Shown here one piece after another: positions 34,645 to 44,032 of a stretch of DNA of 64,000 bases (within the stretch, counting starts at the first letter, position 1; each line of letters opens with the position of its first letter). The stretch is from GCA-2683135 sp964507445. Lineage in GTDB: Bacteria > Planctomycetota > GCA-002687715. The notes beneath the pieces are model-generated. The model saw nothing but the letters and a program-made list of their open reading frames with translations, did no database searches and had not been told where the DNA came from. Made by a program: the position numbers and the translations under genes. The DNA lies in the NCBI GenBank assembly GCA_964507445.1, contig CAZDQF010000018.1, forward strand, positions 41,516 to 105,515. Direction: 5' to 3'.

Positions 34645-36786
34645 ATGACCCGTTCGTTGACCGTGTTCGCAGGCGTTTTCTTCGTGGCAGGGGGGCTCCT
34701 TGCGGCCCAACAGGAACCCCGTTCCGTCCGAGCCGTGGTTGTGGTCGAGAAGCTGGACGTCAAGGTCCACGCCGAGGGCCCCGTCGCCCGGATCGTGCAC
34801 AAGATCACCCTGCGGAATCGAGGGCGGCAACCCGGGGAGTTCGACCTGATCTTCCCCCTGGGGGACGGCTCGATCATCTCCGGGGTCACCTTGAAGGAGG
34901 GAGGCAAGACCCTCGAGGGCGTGGTGATGACCAAGGAGAAGGCCGCGGCGTGGTACCGCAGCCTGACCCAGAGGCGTCGCGACCCGGCGCTGTTAGAGCA
35001 CTATGGCGAGGCGCTGTTTCGGGCGCGTGTGTTTCCCGTTCCCGCAGGCGGAACCAGCGAGCTGACGTTCTCCTACGACCGCGTGCTCAGGCCCGAAGGC
35101 GACCTGCAGCGGCTGCACGTGCCCCTCACGGCTTTCCGTCGTGTGGCCGGACCGTTCGATCTGAACATCACCGGGTCGTTGGCGGCCGAGCACGCGATCA
35201 CCACGCTCTATTCACCGACCCACGCCCTCGGAGCATCCCTCAAGGAGCAGCCGAGCTCGGACCAACGGTTCGTCGCCACGTTCTCGGCGACCGCCAAGGC
35301 GTCGAAGGCCGAGCTGGATTTCGTGGCGTACTTCAAGGCCAACCCTGCCGTCGGCGTCATCGACGTGAGCGTGTTGTCCGAGCGACCCGATCCGCAGTCT
35401 CCCGGGTATTTCGTCGCCGTCATCCGCGGTCTCCCCGGGGAGAAACGGAAACCGGAGCCGCGCGACGTGGTGTTCGTGCTCGACCGGTCCGGCAGCATGC
35501 AAGGCAAGAAGATCGAGCAGGCCAAGGCGGCGCTGAAGTTCCTGGTGCAACGCCTCGGTCCCGATGATCGGTTCAACCTCGTGACGTATTCCTCGACCGT
35601 GGACGTGTACGCGCCGAAGCTGAGCAAGTCCGGCGACGTGAACGACGTGGTCGCGTTCATCGACGCCGTGGAGGCCAACGGTGGGACCGACATTCAGTCG
35701 GCGCTGACCAAGGCGCTCGCCCAGTTCGACGGCACGGAGCGCACCAACCAGATCGTGTTCCTGACGGACGGGCTGCCGACGGTCGGCGAGCGCGACCACC
35801 GCAAGATCTCGGCGCGCATCCGGGAAGCCAACAAGGCGGCGACGCGCATCGTCGCGTTCGGAGTCGGCTACGACGTCAACGGCGCCTTCCTCGACCGCCT
35901 CGCGGTGCAGAACCACGGGTTGTCCGAGTACGTGCTGCCCTCCGACAACATCGAGGACAAGGTGCCTGGTTTCTACGGGCGGATGCAGAACCCGTTGCTC
36001 CTCGACACGGAGGTCGCCTTCCAGGGAGTGGCGGTCAAGGACGTCTTCCCCAGCACCATCGGCGACATCTACGGAGGTCATCACGCGGTGGTGACGGGCC
36101 GGTACACCGAGCCGGGTTCGGCCCGGATCGTCGTCTCGGGGCGGCGGGAGGGGGAGCGCTGCGAGTTCAGCTTCACGACCACCCTGCGCGCCGCGGCCCG
36201 GCCGGGCGGCTCCCAGCTCGTGGCCCGCATCTGGGCGACCAAGAAGATCGGCTTCCTGGTAGACGAGATTCGCCTCAACGGCGAGAACAAGGAGCTCGTC
36301 GATGAGATCGTCCGGCTCGGGACGCGGTTCGGCATCCTCACCGAGTACACCAGCTTCCTCGCCGCGCCCGGCGCCGATGCCGCGGAGACCGCCGCCAACG
36401 GCACCCGTGCCCTCGAAGAGGTCCGCAAGCGCGCCGGCGTGACCGCCGGGTCACACGGCGTCGCGCAGGCGGCCAACAGCAAGAGGATGCAGCGCATCGG
36501 ACAGGCCCAGCAGGAGCAGTCATGGCTCGGGCGGGACGGTGAACGGGTTACGGTCCGCGGCGTTCAGAGTCTCAAGGGGCGCACCCTGTTCAAGCGCGGG
36601 GAGACCTGGCTCGACGCCAGCGTGACCAGAGAGGCGCACGGCGACGCGGAGACCGTGGAGTACTTCTCCGAGGCGTTCTTCGGTTACCTGCACCGCAACC
36701 CGTGGCTCAACGAGTGCGTCGCGCGCACCGGAGACCTGACCATCCGGGTCGAGGGCAAGGTCGTGCGGTTCAAGCGCTCGGACTGA
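34645..36786 (+). CDS. VIT and VWA domain-containing secreted protein
   Basis: A 713-residue exported protein. The signal peptide (MTRSLTVFAGVFFVAGGLLA) is followed by a vault/inter-alpha-trypsin (VIT) domain at about 25-150 (KITLRNRGRQPGEFDLIFPL, FRARVFPVPAGG) and a von Willebrand factor A domain at about 275-450, with an intact MIDAS motif DRSGSMQG (from residue 280) and NGGTDIQSAL. The C-terminal half holds the segment typical of inter-alpha-trypsin-like bacterial proteins (VARIWATKKIGFLVDEIRLNG, YTSFLA). AGGAG precedes the ATG at 34645; the frame upstream of it overlaps the YdeI-like gene and is not coding. Such proteins bind partners through a metal ion in the envelope; the partner is unknown. 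Confidence 0.92.
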   Translation: MTRSLTVFAGVFFVAGGLLAAQQEPRSVRAVVVVEKLDVKVHAEGPVARIVHKITLRNRGRQPGEFDLIFPLGDGSIISGVTLKEGGKTLEGVVMTKEKAAAWYRSLTQRRRDPALLEHYGEALFRARVFPVPAGGTSELTFSYDRVLRPEGDLQRLHVPLTAFRRVAGPFDLNITGSLAAEHAITTLYSPTHALGASLKEQPSSDQRFVATFSATAKASKAELDFVAYFKANPAVGVIDVSVLSERPDPQSPGYFVAVIRGLPGEKRKPEPRDVVFVLDRSGSMQGKKIEQAKAALKFLVQRLGPDDRFNLVTYSSTVDVYAPKLSKSGDVNDVVAFIDAVEANGGTDIQSALTKALAQFDGTERTNQIVFLTDGLPTVGERDHRKISARIREANKAATRIVAFGVGYDVNGAFLDRLAVQNHGLSEYVLPSDNIEDKVPGFYGRMQNPLLLDTEVAFQGVAVKDVFPSTIGDIYGGHHAVVTGRYTEPGSARIVVSGRREGERCEFSFTTTLRAAARPGGSQLVARIWATKKIGFLVDEIRLNGENKELVDEIVRLGTRFGILTEYTSFLAAPGADAAETAANGTRALEEVRKRAGVTAGSHGVAQAANSKRMQRIGQAQQEQSWLGRDGERVTVRGVQSLKGRTLFKRGETWLDASVTREAHGDAETVEYFSEAFFGYLHRNPWLNECVARTGDLTIRVEGKVVRFKRSD

Positions 36787-36796
36787 CGAGGACGCG

Positions 36797-36826
36797 ACGG
36801 AGGCCGGTCCTGGGATCGGTCTCCGT
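36797..36826. terminator. Candidate hairpin between convergent genes
   Basis: An imperfect stem-loop (ACGGAG..CCG paired with CGG..CTCCGT) lies 10 nt after the VWA stop and 50 nt before the porin stop. It has no T-run, so terminator function for either strand is tentative. Confidence 0.35.
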
Positions 36827-36876
36827 GTTCGCCCGCCCCGACGGCCTGTGCCTCCGGGGCGAGCGCGCGTCCGATG

Positions 36877-38630
36877 TCAGAAGTTCAGACGGGCCTGGAA
36901 CAGGACCCCCAGGATCGCCTCGTCGTCATCCGTGGTGAGGTAGGCCTCCAGCTGATCGTCGGCGAACACGGCGAAGGCTGCGAACATGAACGTGAGGTGG
37001 TCGGAGTACACGTACTCGGCCCACAGGTCCACCTCCGTGCCCCAGTCGTCGTCCCCTCCGGCGAGGGGTTCGTCGGCCTCCGCCCAGATCACCGTGGCGC
37101 CGAGGCGCCAGTCCTTGTGCGGGCTGAAGTGCAGACCGCCCTGCAGGGACAGCACGTTGAACATGGGGATCGCGTCGGACATGCCGTAGCGAGCCATGAA
37201 CCCGTAGTTGGAGTGCCGGGTGGGATAGAGGGGCGTGTACCCGACGTCGTCTCCGTCCGCGCCTTCGGCGAACAGGAAGCGACCGTACATCCGGAACATG
37301 CTCTCGCCCTCGAAGGTCAGGCCGACCTCAGCCTCCACGGTGAAGCCGTTGGCGTCATCGACCCCGGCGGTGTTGTGGTGGGGGGGGGGGGGGCCCCGCG
37401 CCGCCCCCCGCCCGGGCGGGGGCCCACCCCCCCCCCCNNNNNNNNNNCCCGGGTTACGCGGTTGGGTTCATCGCCCCGGGGGGTGTTGTGGTGCTGGGCT
37501 CCCCCGGGCACGGCGGCCTCGACGTTGTAGTCGAGCCCGGCGGCCACGTCCCAGAAGACACCACCCATTCGAGCCCCGAAGGTGTGGTAGTACGCCGTGC
37601 CGGTAGCTCCGGGCACCGATGATTGGCCTGGGCTGCCGACGAAGTTGCCCAGGGAGCCGACGGTCGCGCCCGAACCGTTGGGCACCGACCCGTGCCCGTT
37701 GATGTAGATCCAGTACAGGTCCAGCTCGTGGTCCTCGATGCTCTTCAGCGTGAAGTAGAGGCTGTACAGCTCGTCATCGTCGTGGGTGCTGGTCAGGTAG
37801 TGGAACTGGTTCACGTCGAAGTCGTTGGAGCCGAGCTTGAAGGCGAGGCCGGTGAGCCTGAAGTCCTCCGAGTCCCACTCGATGCGCGCCCCGTCGAAGC
37901 TCCATCCGGTGAACCAGTCCGCCTCCCCGAACTGGAAGCGGTTACCGAGGATGACCTCCTGGCGGCCCAGCTTCATGGACAGGTGATCGGCGCCGAACAG
38001 CTGATCGACGCTCAGCCAGCCCTGGTGTAGACCCAGCGGCGTGGAGGACTCTCCGTAGTTGAGCTCGACGGTGTTGGGTGCGGGGACCACGTGGATCGGA
38101 TACCCGCCGTTGGAGCCTGCTCCGTCGCCGAACGCCCAGTGGGATTGCAGCTCCGCGTAGGCCCTGACGTTCGAGCCGAACTGGTACTGGAACCCGAGGC
38201 GCACGAGGGAGTCCGTGTAGAACCCGTCAAACTCGTCGCTGTTGGACCCGCTGACCGGGTCTGAGTGGGTCCACATCGTCCGATATCGGAACTCGCCCTT
38301 GAGGGTCAACGGGTCGGCCCAGGAATACACGGTCACCGCGGCTGGACGCGCGAGCAGAGCGTTCACGGAGTCTTCCAGTTGATCGCTGAAGTCCGAGGCC
38401 CTGAGGGATGCGTTCTCGGATTGCAGTCTCTGCTGCGCTTCGGACATGGCGTCCATCCGCATGCGCAGGGCGGCGTTCTCCGAGTCCAGCCGAGCCTGGT
38501 TCTCCAGGACGCGCTGCAAGCGCTGACGGAGCGCGCTCAACTCGTCCCCCTGAGTCTGGCCTGACGCTCCGCCCATGCAGACGGCCGCCGCTACCAGGAC
38601 ATTCATCAATCCCCGAGCGATCTCGTTCAT
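36877..38630 (-). CDS. Outer-membrane porin, alginate-export-like, interrupted by an assembly artefact
   Basis: Beta-barrel outer-membrane protein. The start at 38630 (GGGAGAG upstream) gives a signal peptide (MNEIARGLMNVLVAAAVC) and a periplasmic coiled coil at about 30-75 (LRQRLQRVLENQARLDSENA). A barrel rich in Trp/Tyr/Phe and alternating residues follows (LKGEFRYRTMWTHSD, MKLGRQEVILGNRFQFGEADWF) and the chain ends in ...LGVLFQARLNF, with the terminal Phe of barrel proteins. The frame is broken at a 10-N gap (37438-37447). The 12 bases GGTGTTGTGGTG occur on both sides (37369-37380 and 37482-37493), 113 nt apart; removing 113 nt joins GGAQHHNT to AGVDDANGF in frame and leaves exactly 547 codons. 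I therefore regard the gene as intact (546 aa). The solute is unknown. Confidence 0.85.
37438..37447. other. Scaffold gap (10 N) flanked by duplicated, degraded sequence
   Basis: Ten N residues, preceded by unnatural runs of G and C (37381-37437) and followed by a corrupted second copy of the bases at about 37345-37380. This is an unresolved contig overlap, not biological sequence. Confidence 0.9.
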
Positions 38631-38882
38631 GTTCTCTCCCTTCCCTGACGGTGTTGGGTTCGCCGTCGACAGGCCTCGCCGGTTCCCAGAAGCGGCCCCA
38701 CCGTATCCGCATTCCGGTTTCGTGAACGTGGGCGGGGTGACCGCCCGGGAGCCTGCCGATGGTGAGGTCCGGGGTCGTGCGGGAGGCCGATGGACCGTGA
38801 AGCGGTGGGAGCACGGATGCTCCAGGGGGTCTGGTGATGATGGGTGACGATTCGCCAACGCTGATAGACTCCGGCCCCAGCC

Positions 38883-39527
38883 ATGGATCACCCCGTAACC
38901 CACTTCACCACCGTGTTCATGGCGTTCTTCGCCATCATGAACCCGGTGGCCAATGCACCCATCTTCGTCAGCCTCACCCATGACCTCGACCCGCGGGTGC
39001 GGCGGCGGATCGCCCTGCGCTCGGTGGTGATGGCGTTCGCCCTCGTGGCGGCGTTCACCTTCGGCGGGCGGGCCATCTTCGACTCCTTCGGGATCACCTT
39101 GCCGGCGTTCCGGATCGCGGGCGGCGCGTTGGTCTCCCTGGTGGGTTTTCACATGGTCCAGGGGCGCCCGTCTTCCGTGCACGCCCCCACGGAAGAGGAC
39201 AACCAGCACAGCCGGGAGGCGGCCCTCGACCTGGCGGTGAGCCCCCTGGCGCTGCCGCTCCTCGCCGGCCCCGGCACCATCGCCACGGCCATGAGCTTCG
39301 CCGCGGACTCCACCATGGCGGAGATCACCCGGGTGCTCTCCGCCTTCGGGGCCATGTGCCTCGTGACCTGGGGCACCTTCCTGGCGGGCCAGTCCCTCAC
39401 CCGGTACATCGGCGAGAGCGGGATCAAGGTGGTGACCAGGCTGATGGGCCTGATCCTCCTGGTGGTCGGGGTGCAGATGCTGATCGCGGGCATCGGCGGC
39501 GCCGTGGACATGCACGGGGCCGGATAG
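38883..39527 (+). CDS. MarC family integral membrane protein
   Basis: A 214-residue protein of the MarC/YhgN family with six predicted helices. It opens with TVFMAFFAIMNPVANAPIFVSLT and carries FRIAGGALVSLVGFHMVQG and the second-half repeat SPLALPLLAGPGTIATAMSF, as in all family members, including the MNPV and GPG signature residues. The loop QGRPSSVHAPTEEDNQHSRE lies between the halves. The family was once linked to multidrug resistance, which was later withdrawn; its transported substrate is not known. Confidence 0.92.
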   Translation: MDHPVTHFTTVFMAFFAIMNPVANAPIFVSLTHDLDPRVRRRIALRSVVMAFALVAAFTFGGRAIFDSFGITLPAFRIAGGALVSLVGFHMVQGRPSSVHAPTEEDNQHSREAALDLAVSPLALPLLAGPGTIATAMSFAADSTMAEITRVLSAFGAMCLVTWGTFLAGQSLTRYIGESGIKVVTRLMGLILLVVGVQMLIAGIGGAVDMHGAG

Positions 39528-39539
39528 AGCGCTCGGGGC

Positions 39540-40286
39540 TCAGGTCTGGTGTCGGGGCGGCTCCGGTCTCAGCTTCTCGGTCCACAGCACGGCGCCGCCG
39601 CAGACCGCCGCGGGGACCGCCAGGAAGTTGAGGACGGGGACCGAGAACACGACCACCGCGACGCTGCCGAAGCCGAGGGCGGCGGACCGATGCCTGCCGA
39701 GGAGTCGACGCATCTCGTGGAACAGCATCCCGTTGTTGTCCATGGCGTAGTCCGTGTAGGCGAGCGCGGCGACCCACGCACCCCAGAGGAACCACAGGAT
39801 GGGGGCCGCCAGGTTGACCACCGGGATGAGGAACAGGATCAGGAACGGGACCGAGAAGACCAGCGCATACAGGAGTTTCTTGAGCTCCTGCATGAGGGTC
39901 CGGGGAAGCAGGATCAGGGTCCGTCCCAGGGTGGACGGGGGCGGTCCGCGGCCGGAGAGCAAGCGCTCCGTAGCCTCTGCCAGGGGGCCGTTGAAGGGCG
40001 ACGCCACCACCCCGGCGATCACCACGAAGGTGAAGGTCATGAGCAGGAAGGCGGCGATCCAGAACAGCAGCCAGACCAGCGCGGAGAGCCACGAGAGCCA
40101 GGAGGGGAGGGCGTCCTCCACCTGCCTGGCGGCGTCCTCCGCGTAGCCGCTCGCCCACCAGAACAAGAGCCCGTAGAGCAGGGCGCTGAGGAGGACCGGC
40201 GGGATGGACCAGCGCCTGATCCCGGGTCGGAACATCAGCCCGAACCCGCGGAGGAAGCAGTTGACGCCGTCCGTGAAGGATGACAC
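39540..40286 (-). CDS. CysZ/EI24-like membrane protein
   Basis: A 248-residue membrane protein of the EI24/CysZ family. Features are the N-terminal GVNCFLRGFGLMFRPGIRRWSIPPVL, a long hydrophobic hairpin (LVWLLFWIAAFLLMTFTFVVIAGVVASPFNG), and the family block LAAPILWFLWGAWVAALAYTDYAMDNNG with FHEMRRLLGRHRSAALGFG. In E. coli CysZ conducts sulfate. The family also has members of unrelated or unknown role, so sulfate transport is only a possibility here, interesting because the nearby sHdr and Soe-like enzymes would produce sulfate. Translation starts at a GTG. The gene converges on marC with 12 nt between the stops. Confidence 0.85.
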   Translation of the reverse strand: MSSFTDGVNCFLRGFGLMFRPGIRRWSIPPVLLSALLYGLLFWWASGYAEDAARQVEDALPSWLSWLSALVWLLFWIAAFLLMTFTFVVIAGVVASPFNGPLAEATERLLSGRGPPPSTLGRTLILLPRTLMQELKKLLYALVFSVPFLILFLIPVVNLAAPILWFLWGAWVAALAYTDYAMDNNGMLFHEMRRLLGRHRSAALGFGSVAVVVFSVPVLNFLAVPAAVCGGAVLWTEKLRPEPPRHQT

Positions 40287-40357
40287 GGGGGGAGCCTATC
40301 AGACGGGCCCGGCCCCCGTGGGTGTGGCGTCGGTTGCGGCGCGCCCGCCGGGTGTGG

Positions 40358-40921
40358 TCATGGGCGGTAGATGATGGTGCCTCCCGGGGCCAGGGTGACG
40401 TTGCCGTGCATGTCCTCCGCCTCCACGGTCCACGTGTAGGTGACGGACACCAGCTTGAGATCACCACAATGTTCCGGCCAGTCGTGGCCCGGAGTGACGA
40501 AGGCCCCGGTCCAGAGGCCGTTGCTCACCACGTCCCCGGGGCAAGCGTCCGGCACCTCGTGGGTATCGGGGGCGTAGATGCCGGTGTTGAGGGCCCAGCC
40601 GCCGGACCACCCGAAGCTCTCGTAGCGGGCCTCCGTCGTGCGGCGCATGGTGACCCGACGGGCGCCGCCCTGATCGTAGGCGGCGGACAGGATGATGAAG
40701 CTCTCGTCCGGGTCCCTGGTTTCGAAGGTGCGGCCGTTGGCGGGGATGTACCCCCCATCCTCCAGGAGGAAGGCCCAGGCGATGGGGGGGCCGTCGTCCA
40801 ACTCCGGCACCACCACGTCGTCGAAGAACTCGCAGCCGCTGAGCAAGGGAACGAACACAGCGAGGCAGAGGGCCCACCGTCGTGCGGGCGCGCTGAGAGA
40901 AGAGCGGTTGAGCGTGGGCAT
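40358..40921 (-). CDS. Putative lipoprotein
   Basis: A 187-residue protein with a lipoprotein signal peptide: basic start, hydrophobic core WALCLAVFVPLL and a lipobox LSGC at about 27-30. The mature part is acidic at first (EFFDDVVVPELDDGPP) and has a beta-rich pattern with a Tyr/Trp-rich C-terminus (LKLVSVTYTWTVEAEDMHGN), like a small immunoglobulin-fold domain. Two further cysteine pairs may form disulfides (DACPGD and EHCGDL). The ATG at 40921 has GGAGG 7 nt upstream. I do not recognise a family. Confidence 0.8.
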   Translation of the reverse strand: MPTLNRSSLSAPARRWALCLAVFVPLLSGCEFFDDVVVPELDDGPPIAWAFLLEDGGYIPANGRTFETRDPDESFIILSAAYDQGGARRVTMRRTTEARYESFGWSGGWALNTGIYAPDTHEVPDACPGDVVSNGLWTGAFVTPGHDWPEHCGDLKLVSVTYTWTVEAEDMHGNVTLAPGGTIIYRP

Positions 40922-41231
40922 GATGTCACCTCCGTGGGCCTTCCGTCGGCCCAAGGGAGTTGGTGCGAGACACGCGCCCGTTTCACCAAATCGCGGAATC
41001 CTCGCATCAGCCGGGCTCATCTCCATGATTGTCAGGAGTTTGTGCCGATTCTCGTAGGCGGCTGGTGTTGCCGCCTGATGAGGTGAGGTCGGACCGGTAG
41101 GCCATAGGTGTGAGATCCGTCTTCTCTCAACCCTGACAAGCCATCGGGCGTGATATCTTGGGATCGGGAGGTCGCCCCAGCTCCCCCGTTTCCGCTTCAT
41201 TCCCGAACTTGCCTTGCTACCGGAAGACCCC
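40922..41231. other. Intergenic region between divergent genes
   Basis: About 310 bases between the divergent lipoprotein and kinase-like genes, expected to hold both promoters. I cannot point to a convincing -35/-10 pair, and see no RNA gene or small coding frame. Confidence 0.5.
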
Positions 41232-42320
41232 ATGTCGGTGAGGATCCCACAGCCTGTCGTAGAGGCCGTCCGTCGGTTCGCCATCGATGGCCAGCTGCGC
41301 TCCATTGAGTCCTTCGATCGCGGGCACATCCATGACACCTATCTGTCCGCCTGGGATGTGGGTGAGGCGAGTCCCCGCCGCTATCTGCACCAGCGCCTCA
41401 ACGACAGGGTGTTCCACGACCTGCCCTGCCTGATGCACAACATCGAGCAGGTGATCTCCCATTTGGACCAGAAGCTGACGGACACTGACGATCGTGAGTT
41501 CCGGGTGCTGCGGCTGATCCGCACCCTGGACGGATTGAGCTGGACACGGGAAGACTCCGGGGCGTGGCGCACCTACGACTTCATCGAAAACACGCGCTCT
41601 CATGACGCGTGCCACGGACCGGAGGAGGCGTTCGAGGCGGCGCGGGCGTTCGGTCGGTTCCAGTTCCATTTGCGGGACCTGGACGTTGGCGACCTCAGGG
41701 AGACCATCCCGAACTTCTTCAGCTCGCCGTTCCGTCTGCGACAGTTCGAAGAGGCACTGTCATCGGACCCTCTGGATCGGAGCGCGGAGGTCGCGTCGGA
41801 GATCCGGTTCGTGCGCGAGCGTATGGGTATGGTGGACGTCATCGAGGATCACCTGCGCAACGGACGGTTTCCCTTGCGCATCGTTCACGGCGACACCAAG
41901 CTGAACAACGTGCTCTTCGACAACGACACTGGCCGCGCGGTCAGCGTCGTCGACCTGGACACCTGCATGGCGGGCTGGACGCTGTACGACTTCGGCGATC
42001 TCGTGCGGTTCACTGCGGCTACCAGCGCAGAGGATGAGCGTGACCTGGATCAGGTCGGCATGGATGTCGAGCTCTACCGTGCGTTGGTAGACGGGTTCCT
42101 GGACGGCGCGGCGGGCACCTTGACCTCGTTGGAGCGAGACCTCATGCCCTTCGCCGCGAGGCTGGTGACCTTCACCGTGGGGCTGCGCTTCCTCACGGAT
42201 CACATCGCCGGGGACGTCTACTTCAAGACCGCACGCTCGGGGCACAACCTGGACCGTGCGCGGGTTCAATTTCGCATGGTGGAGCGGATGGAGGCCCTGG
42301 AACAGGCCATGCAGGTCTGA
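41232..42320 (+). CDS. Phosphotransferase-family sugar kinase (N-acetylhexosamine 1-kinase-like)
   Basis: A 362-residue protein of the APH/choline-kinase superfamily. The catalytic motif HGDTKLNNVLFDND and the metal-binding VVDLDTCMAGWTLYDFGDLVRF match the NahK group of N-acetylhexosamine anomeric kinases more closely than aminoglycoside kinases. The N-terminal lobe contains FDRGHIHDTYLSA and RRYLHQRLNDRVFHD. GGAAG precedes the ATG at 41232. It could feed sugar 1-phosphates to the nucleotide-sugar operon that starts 1.7 kb downstream, although proS lies between them on the other strand. Confidence 0.85.
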   Translation: MSVRIPQPVVEAVRRFAIDGQLRSIESFDRGHIHDTYLSAWDVGEASPRRYLHQRLNDRVFHDLPCLMHNIEQVISHLDQKLTDTDDREFRVLRLIRTLDGLSWTREDSGAWRTYDFIENTRSHDACHGPEEAFEAARAFGRFQFHLRDLDVGDLRETIPNFFSSPFRLRQFEEALSSDPLDRSAEVASEIRFVRERMGMVDVIEDHLRNGRFPLRIVHGDTKLNNVLFDNDTGRAVSVVDLDTCMAGWTLYDFGDLVRFTAATSAEDERDLDQVGMDVELYRALVDGFLDGAAGTLTSLERDLMPFAARLVTFTVGLRFLTDHIAGDVYFKTARSGHNLDRARVQFRMVERMEALEQAMQV

Positions 42321-42366
42321 GTGGGTCTCGCTGTCCCCAGTGGAGGCTTGGCTCCCCGGGGCGATG

Positions 42367-43929
42367 TCAGTAGGACCGCGCGAACACCACCCGCCCCTCG
42401 GAGGGTTGGCCGCTCACCGGGTCCGTTCCTGGCTCACGGACGTTCACCGGCCCGTCAGCGGTCTCCACTGTGTCGTCCCACGGGATGCAGCGGATGGTGG
42501 CCTTGGTCTCCTGCTGGATCTTCTCTTCCGTGGCGGTGGTGCGGTCCCAGTGCATGAGGAAGAAGCCGCCGGCGTCGAGCCGCTGCTTGAGGTCGTCGTA
42601 GGTGTCCACCACGTGGGTGTTGCCGTCTCGTAGCTCCGTGGCGCGCTGGAGGAGAGCCTGCTGCATGGTGTCCAGGATCCCGTGCATCCAGGGTCCCGTG
42701 AGCTCGGTCGCCTCGGTGACGTTCTTCTCTCTCGGGTGACGGGTGACCACCATGGCCTTCTTGCCTTCCAGGTCACGGGGTCCGCACTCGATGCGGATGG
42801 GCGTCCCCTTCTGCTCCCAGTGGAAGAACTTGTCCGGCGGGCGGAGACCGTCTCGCAGGTCAAGCACCACCTTGCGCCCGTCGTCCAGGACGACGTTGAG
42901 GATCTCCTTGTGCCCGATGGCGGACTCCGCGGTGGCGACGGCGTCCTCACCGCACAGCTGCACAAGCAGCTGTCTCGCGTAGGCGAGCACGGCCTCCTTC
43001 TCGGCGTCCTTCCTGTAGATGGGCACGATGGCACAGACGACGGGGGCGATGGCCGGGGGCAGGATCAGCCCGTCGTCGTCGGAGTGGGTCATGATGACGC
43101 CGCCGATGAGGCGAGTGCTGACTCCCCAGGAGGTGGTCCAGGCGTGCTCCTGTTGCTGTTCGCGGGTCTGGAAAGAGATGTCGAAGGCCTTGGCGAAGTT
43201 CTGCCCCAGGTTGTGGCTGGTGCCGGCCTGCAGGGCCTTGCCGTCCTGCATCATGGCTTCGATGCAGTAGGTGCAGTCCGCGCCCGCGAACCGCTCACGC
43301 TCCGTCTTCTCTCCCTTGAGCACGGGCATGGCGAGGACGTTCTCCGCGAACTCCGCGTAGACCTCCAGCATGCGCCTCGTCTCCTCCTCGCACTCCTCCG
43401 CGGTCTCGTGGGCTGTGTGGCCTTCTTGCCAGAGGAACTCCATGGTGCGCAGGAAGAGCCGGGTGCGCATCTCCCAGCGGACCACGTTGGCCCACTGGTT
43501 GATCAGGATCGGCAGGTCCCGCCAGCTCTGCACCCAGTTGGAGTACATGTGTCCGATGACGGTCTCGGAGGTGGGGCGCACGATGAGCGGCTCCTCCAAC
43601 TCTCCCTTGGGGCGCAGCCCTCCCTCGCCGTCGTTCTCGAGCCCCGAGTGCGTCACCACCGCGCACTCCATGGCGAACCCCTCTACGTGGGCCGCCTCCT
43701 TGGCCAGGAAGCTCTTGGGTATGAACAGGGGGAAGTAGGCGTTGACATGACCGGTGGCCTTGAAGCGCCGGTCGAGCCCTTCCTTGATCAACTCCCACAC
43801 GCCGTAGCCGTGGGGTTTGATGACCATGCAGCCGCGGACCGGGGAGTGGTCAGCCAGCTCGCCGGCCTTGATCACGTCCTGGTACCACTGGGGATAATCC
43901 TGCTCGCGGGGGGTGATGTTCTTTGCCAT
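42367..43929 (-). CDS. proS: Prolyl-tRNA synthetase (archaeal/eukaryote-like type)
   Basis: A 520-residue class II synthetase that charges tRNA-Pro. Motif 2-like WEMRTRLFLRTMEFLWQEGHTAHET, the proline-binding LIVRPTSETVIGHMYSNWV, HSDDDGLILPPAIAPV (motif 3) and the C-terminal Zn-type domain with CIPW and the terminal ...GRVVFARSY are characteristic of the short form that lacks the bacterial editing insertion. The final Tyr is a hallmark of that form. I used the ATG at 43929 (MAKNITPREQDYPQWY). The archaeal-like type occurs widely in bacteria, so it is not evidence of recent transfer. Confidence 0.96.
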   Translation of the reverse strand: MAKNITPREQDYPQWYQDVIKAGELADHSPVRGCMVIKPHGYGVWELIKEGLDRRFKATGHVNAYFPLFIPKSFLAKEAAHVEGFAMECAVVTHSGLENDGEGGLRPKGELEEPLIVRPTSETVIGHMYSNWVQSWRDLPILINQWANVVRWEMRTRLFLRTMEFLWQEGHTAHETAEECEEETRRMLEVYAEFAENVLAMPVLKGEKTERERFAGADCTYCIEAMMQDGKALQAGTSHNLGQNFAKAFDISFQTREQQQEHAWTTSWGVSTRLIGGVIMTHSDDDGLILPPAIAPVVCAIVPIYRKDAEKEAVLAYARQLLVQLCGEDAVATAESAIGHKEILNVVLDDGRKVVLDLRDGLRPPDKFFHWEQKGTPIRIECGPRDLEGKKAMVVTRHPREKNVTEATELTGPWMHGILDTMQQALLQRATELRDGNTHVVDTYDDLKQRLDAGGFFLMHWDRTTATEEKIQQETKATIRCIPWDDTVETADGPVNVREPGTDPVSGQPSEGRVVFARSY

Positions 43930-44032
43930 GGTCTGTGCTCGAAGTCCCTGTTTACCCGCGGATTGTGGCACTTCGAGGGGATCGGGCAAAGGGTCATGGA
44001 TAAGCCGTTCGGGTTTTCCTCATAATCACCCC

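Noticed and set aside
38631..39515. Extension of the porin frame upstream to 39515
   Set aside because: It is antisense to marC and gives His/Gln-rich noise; the signal peptide with a ribosome site starts at 38630.
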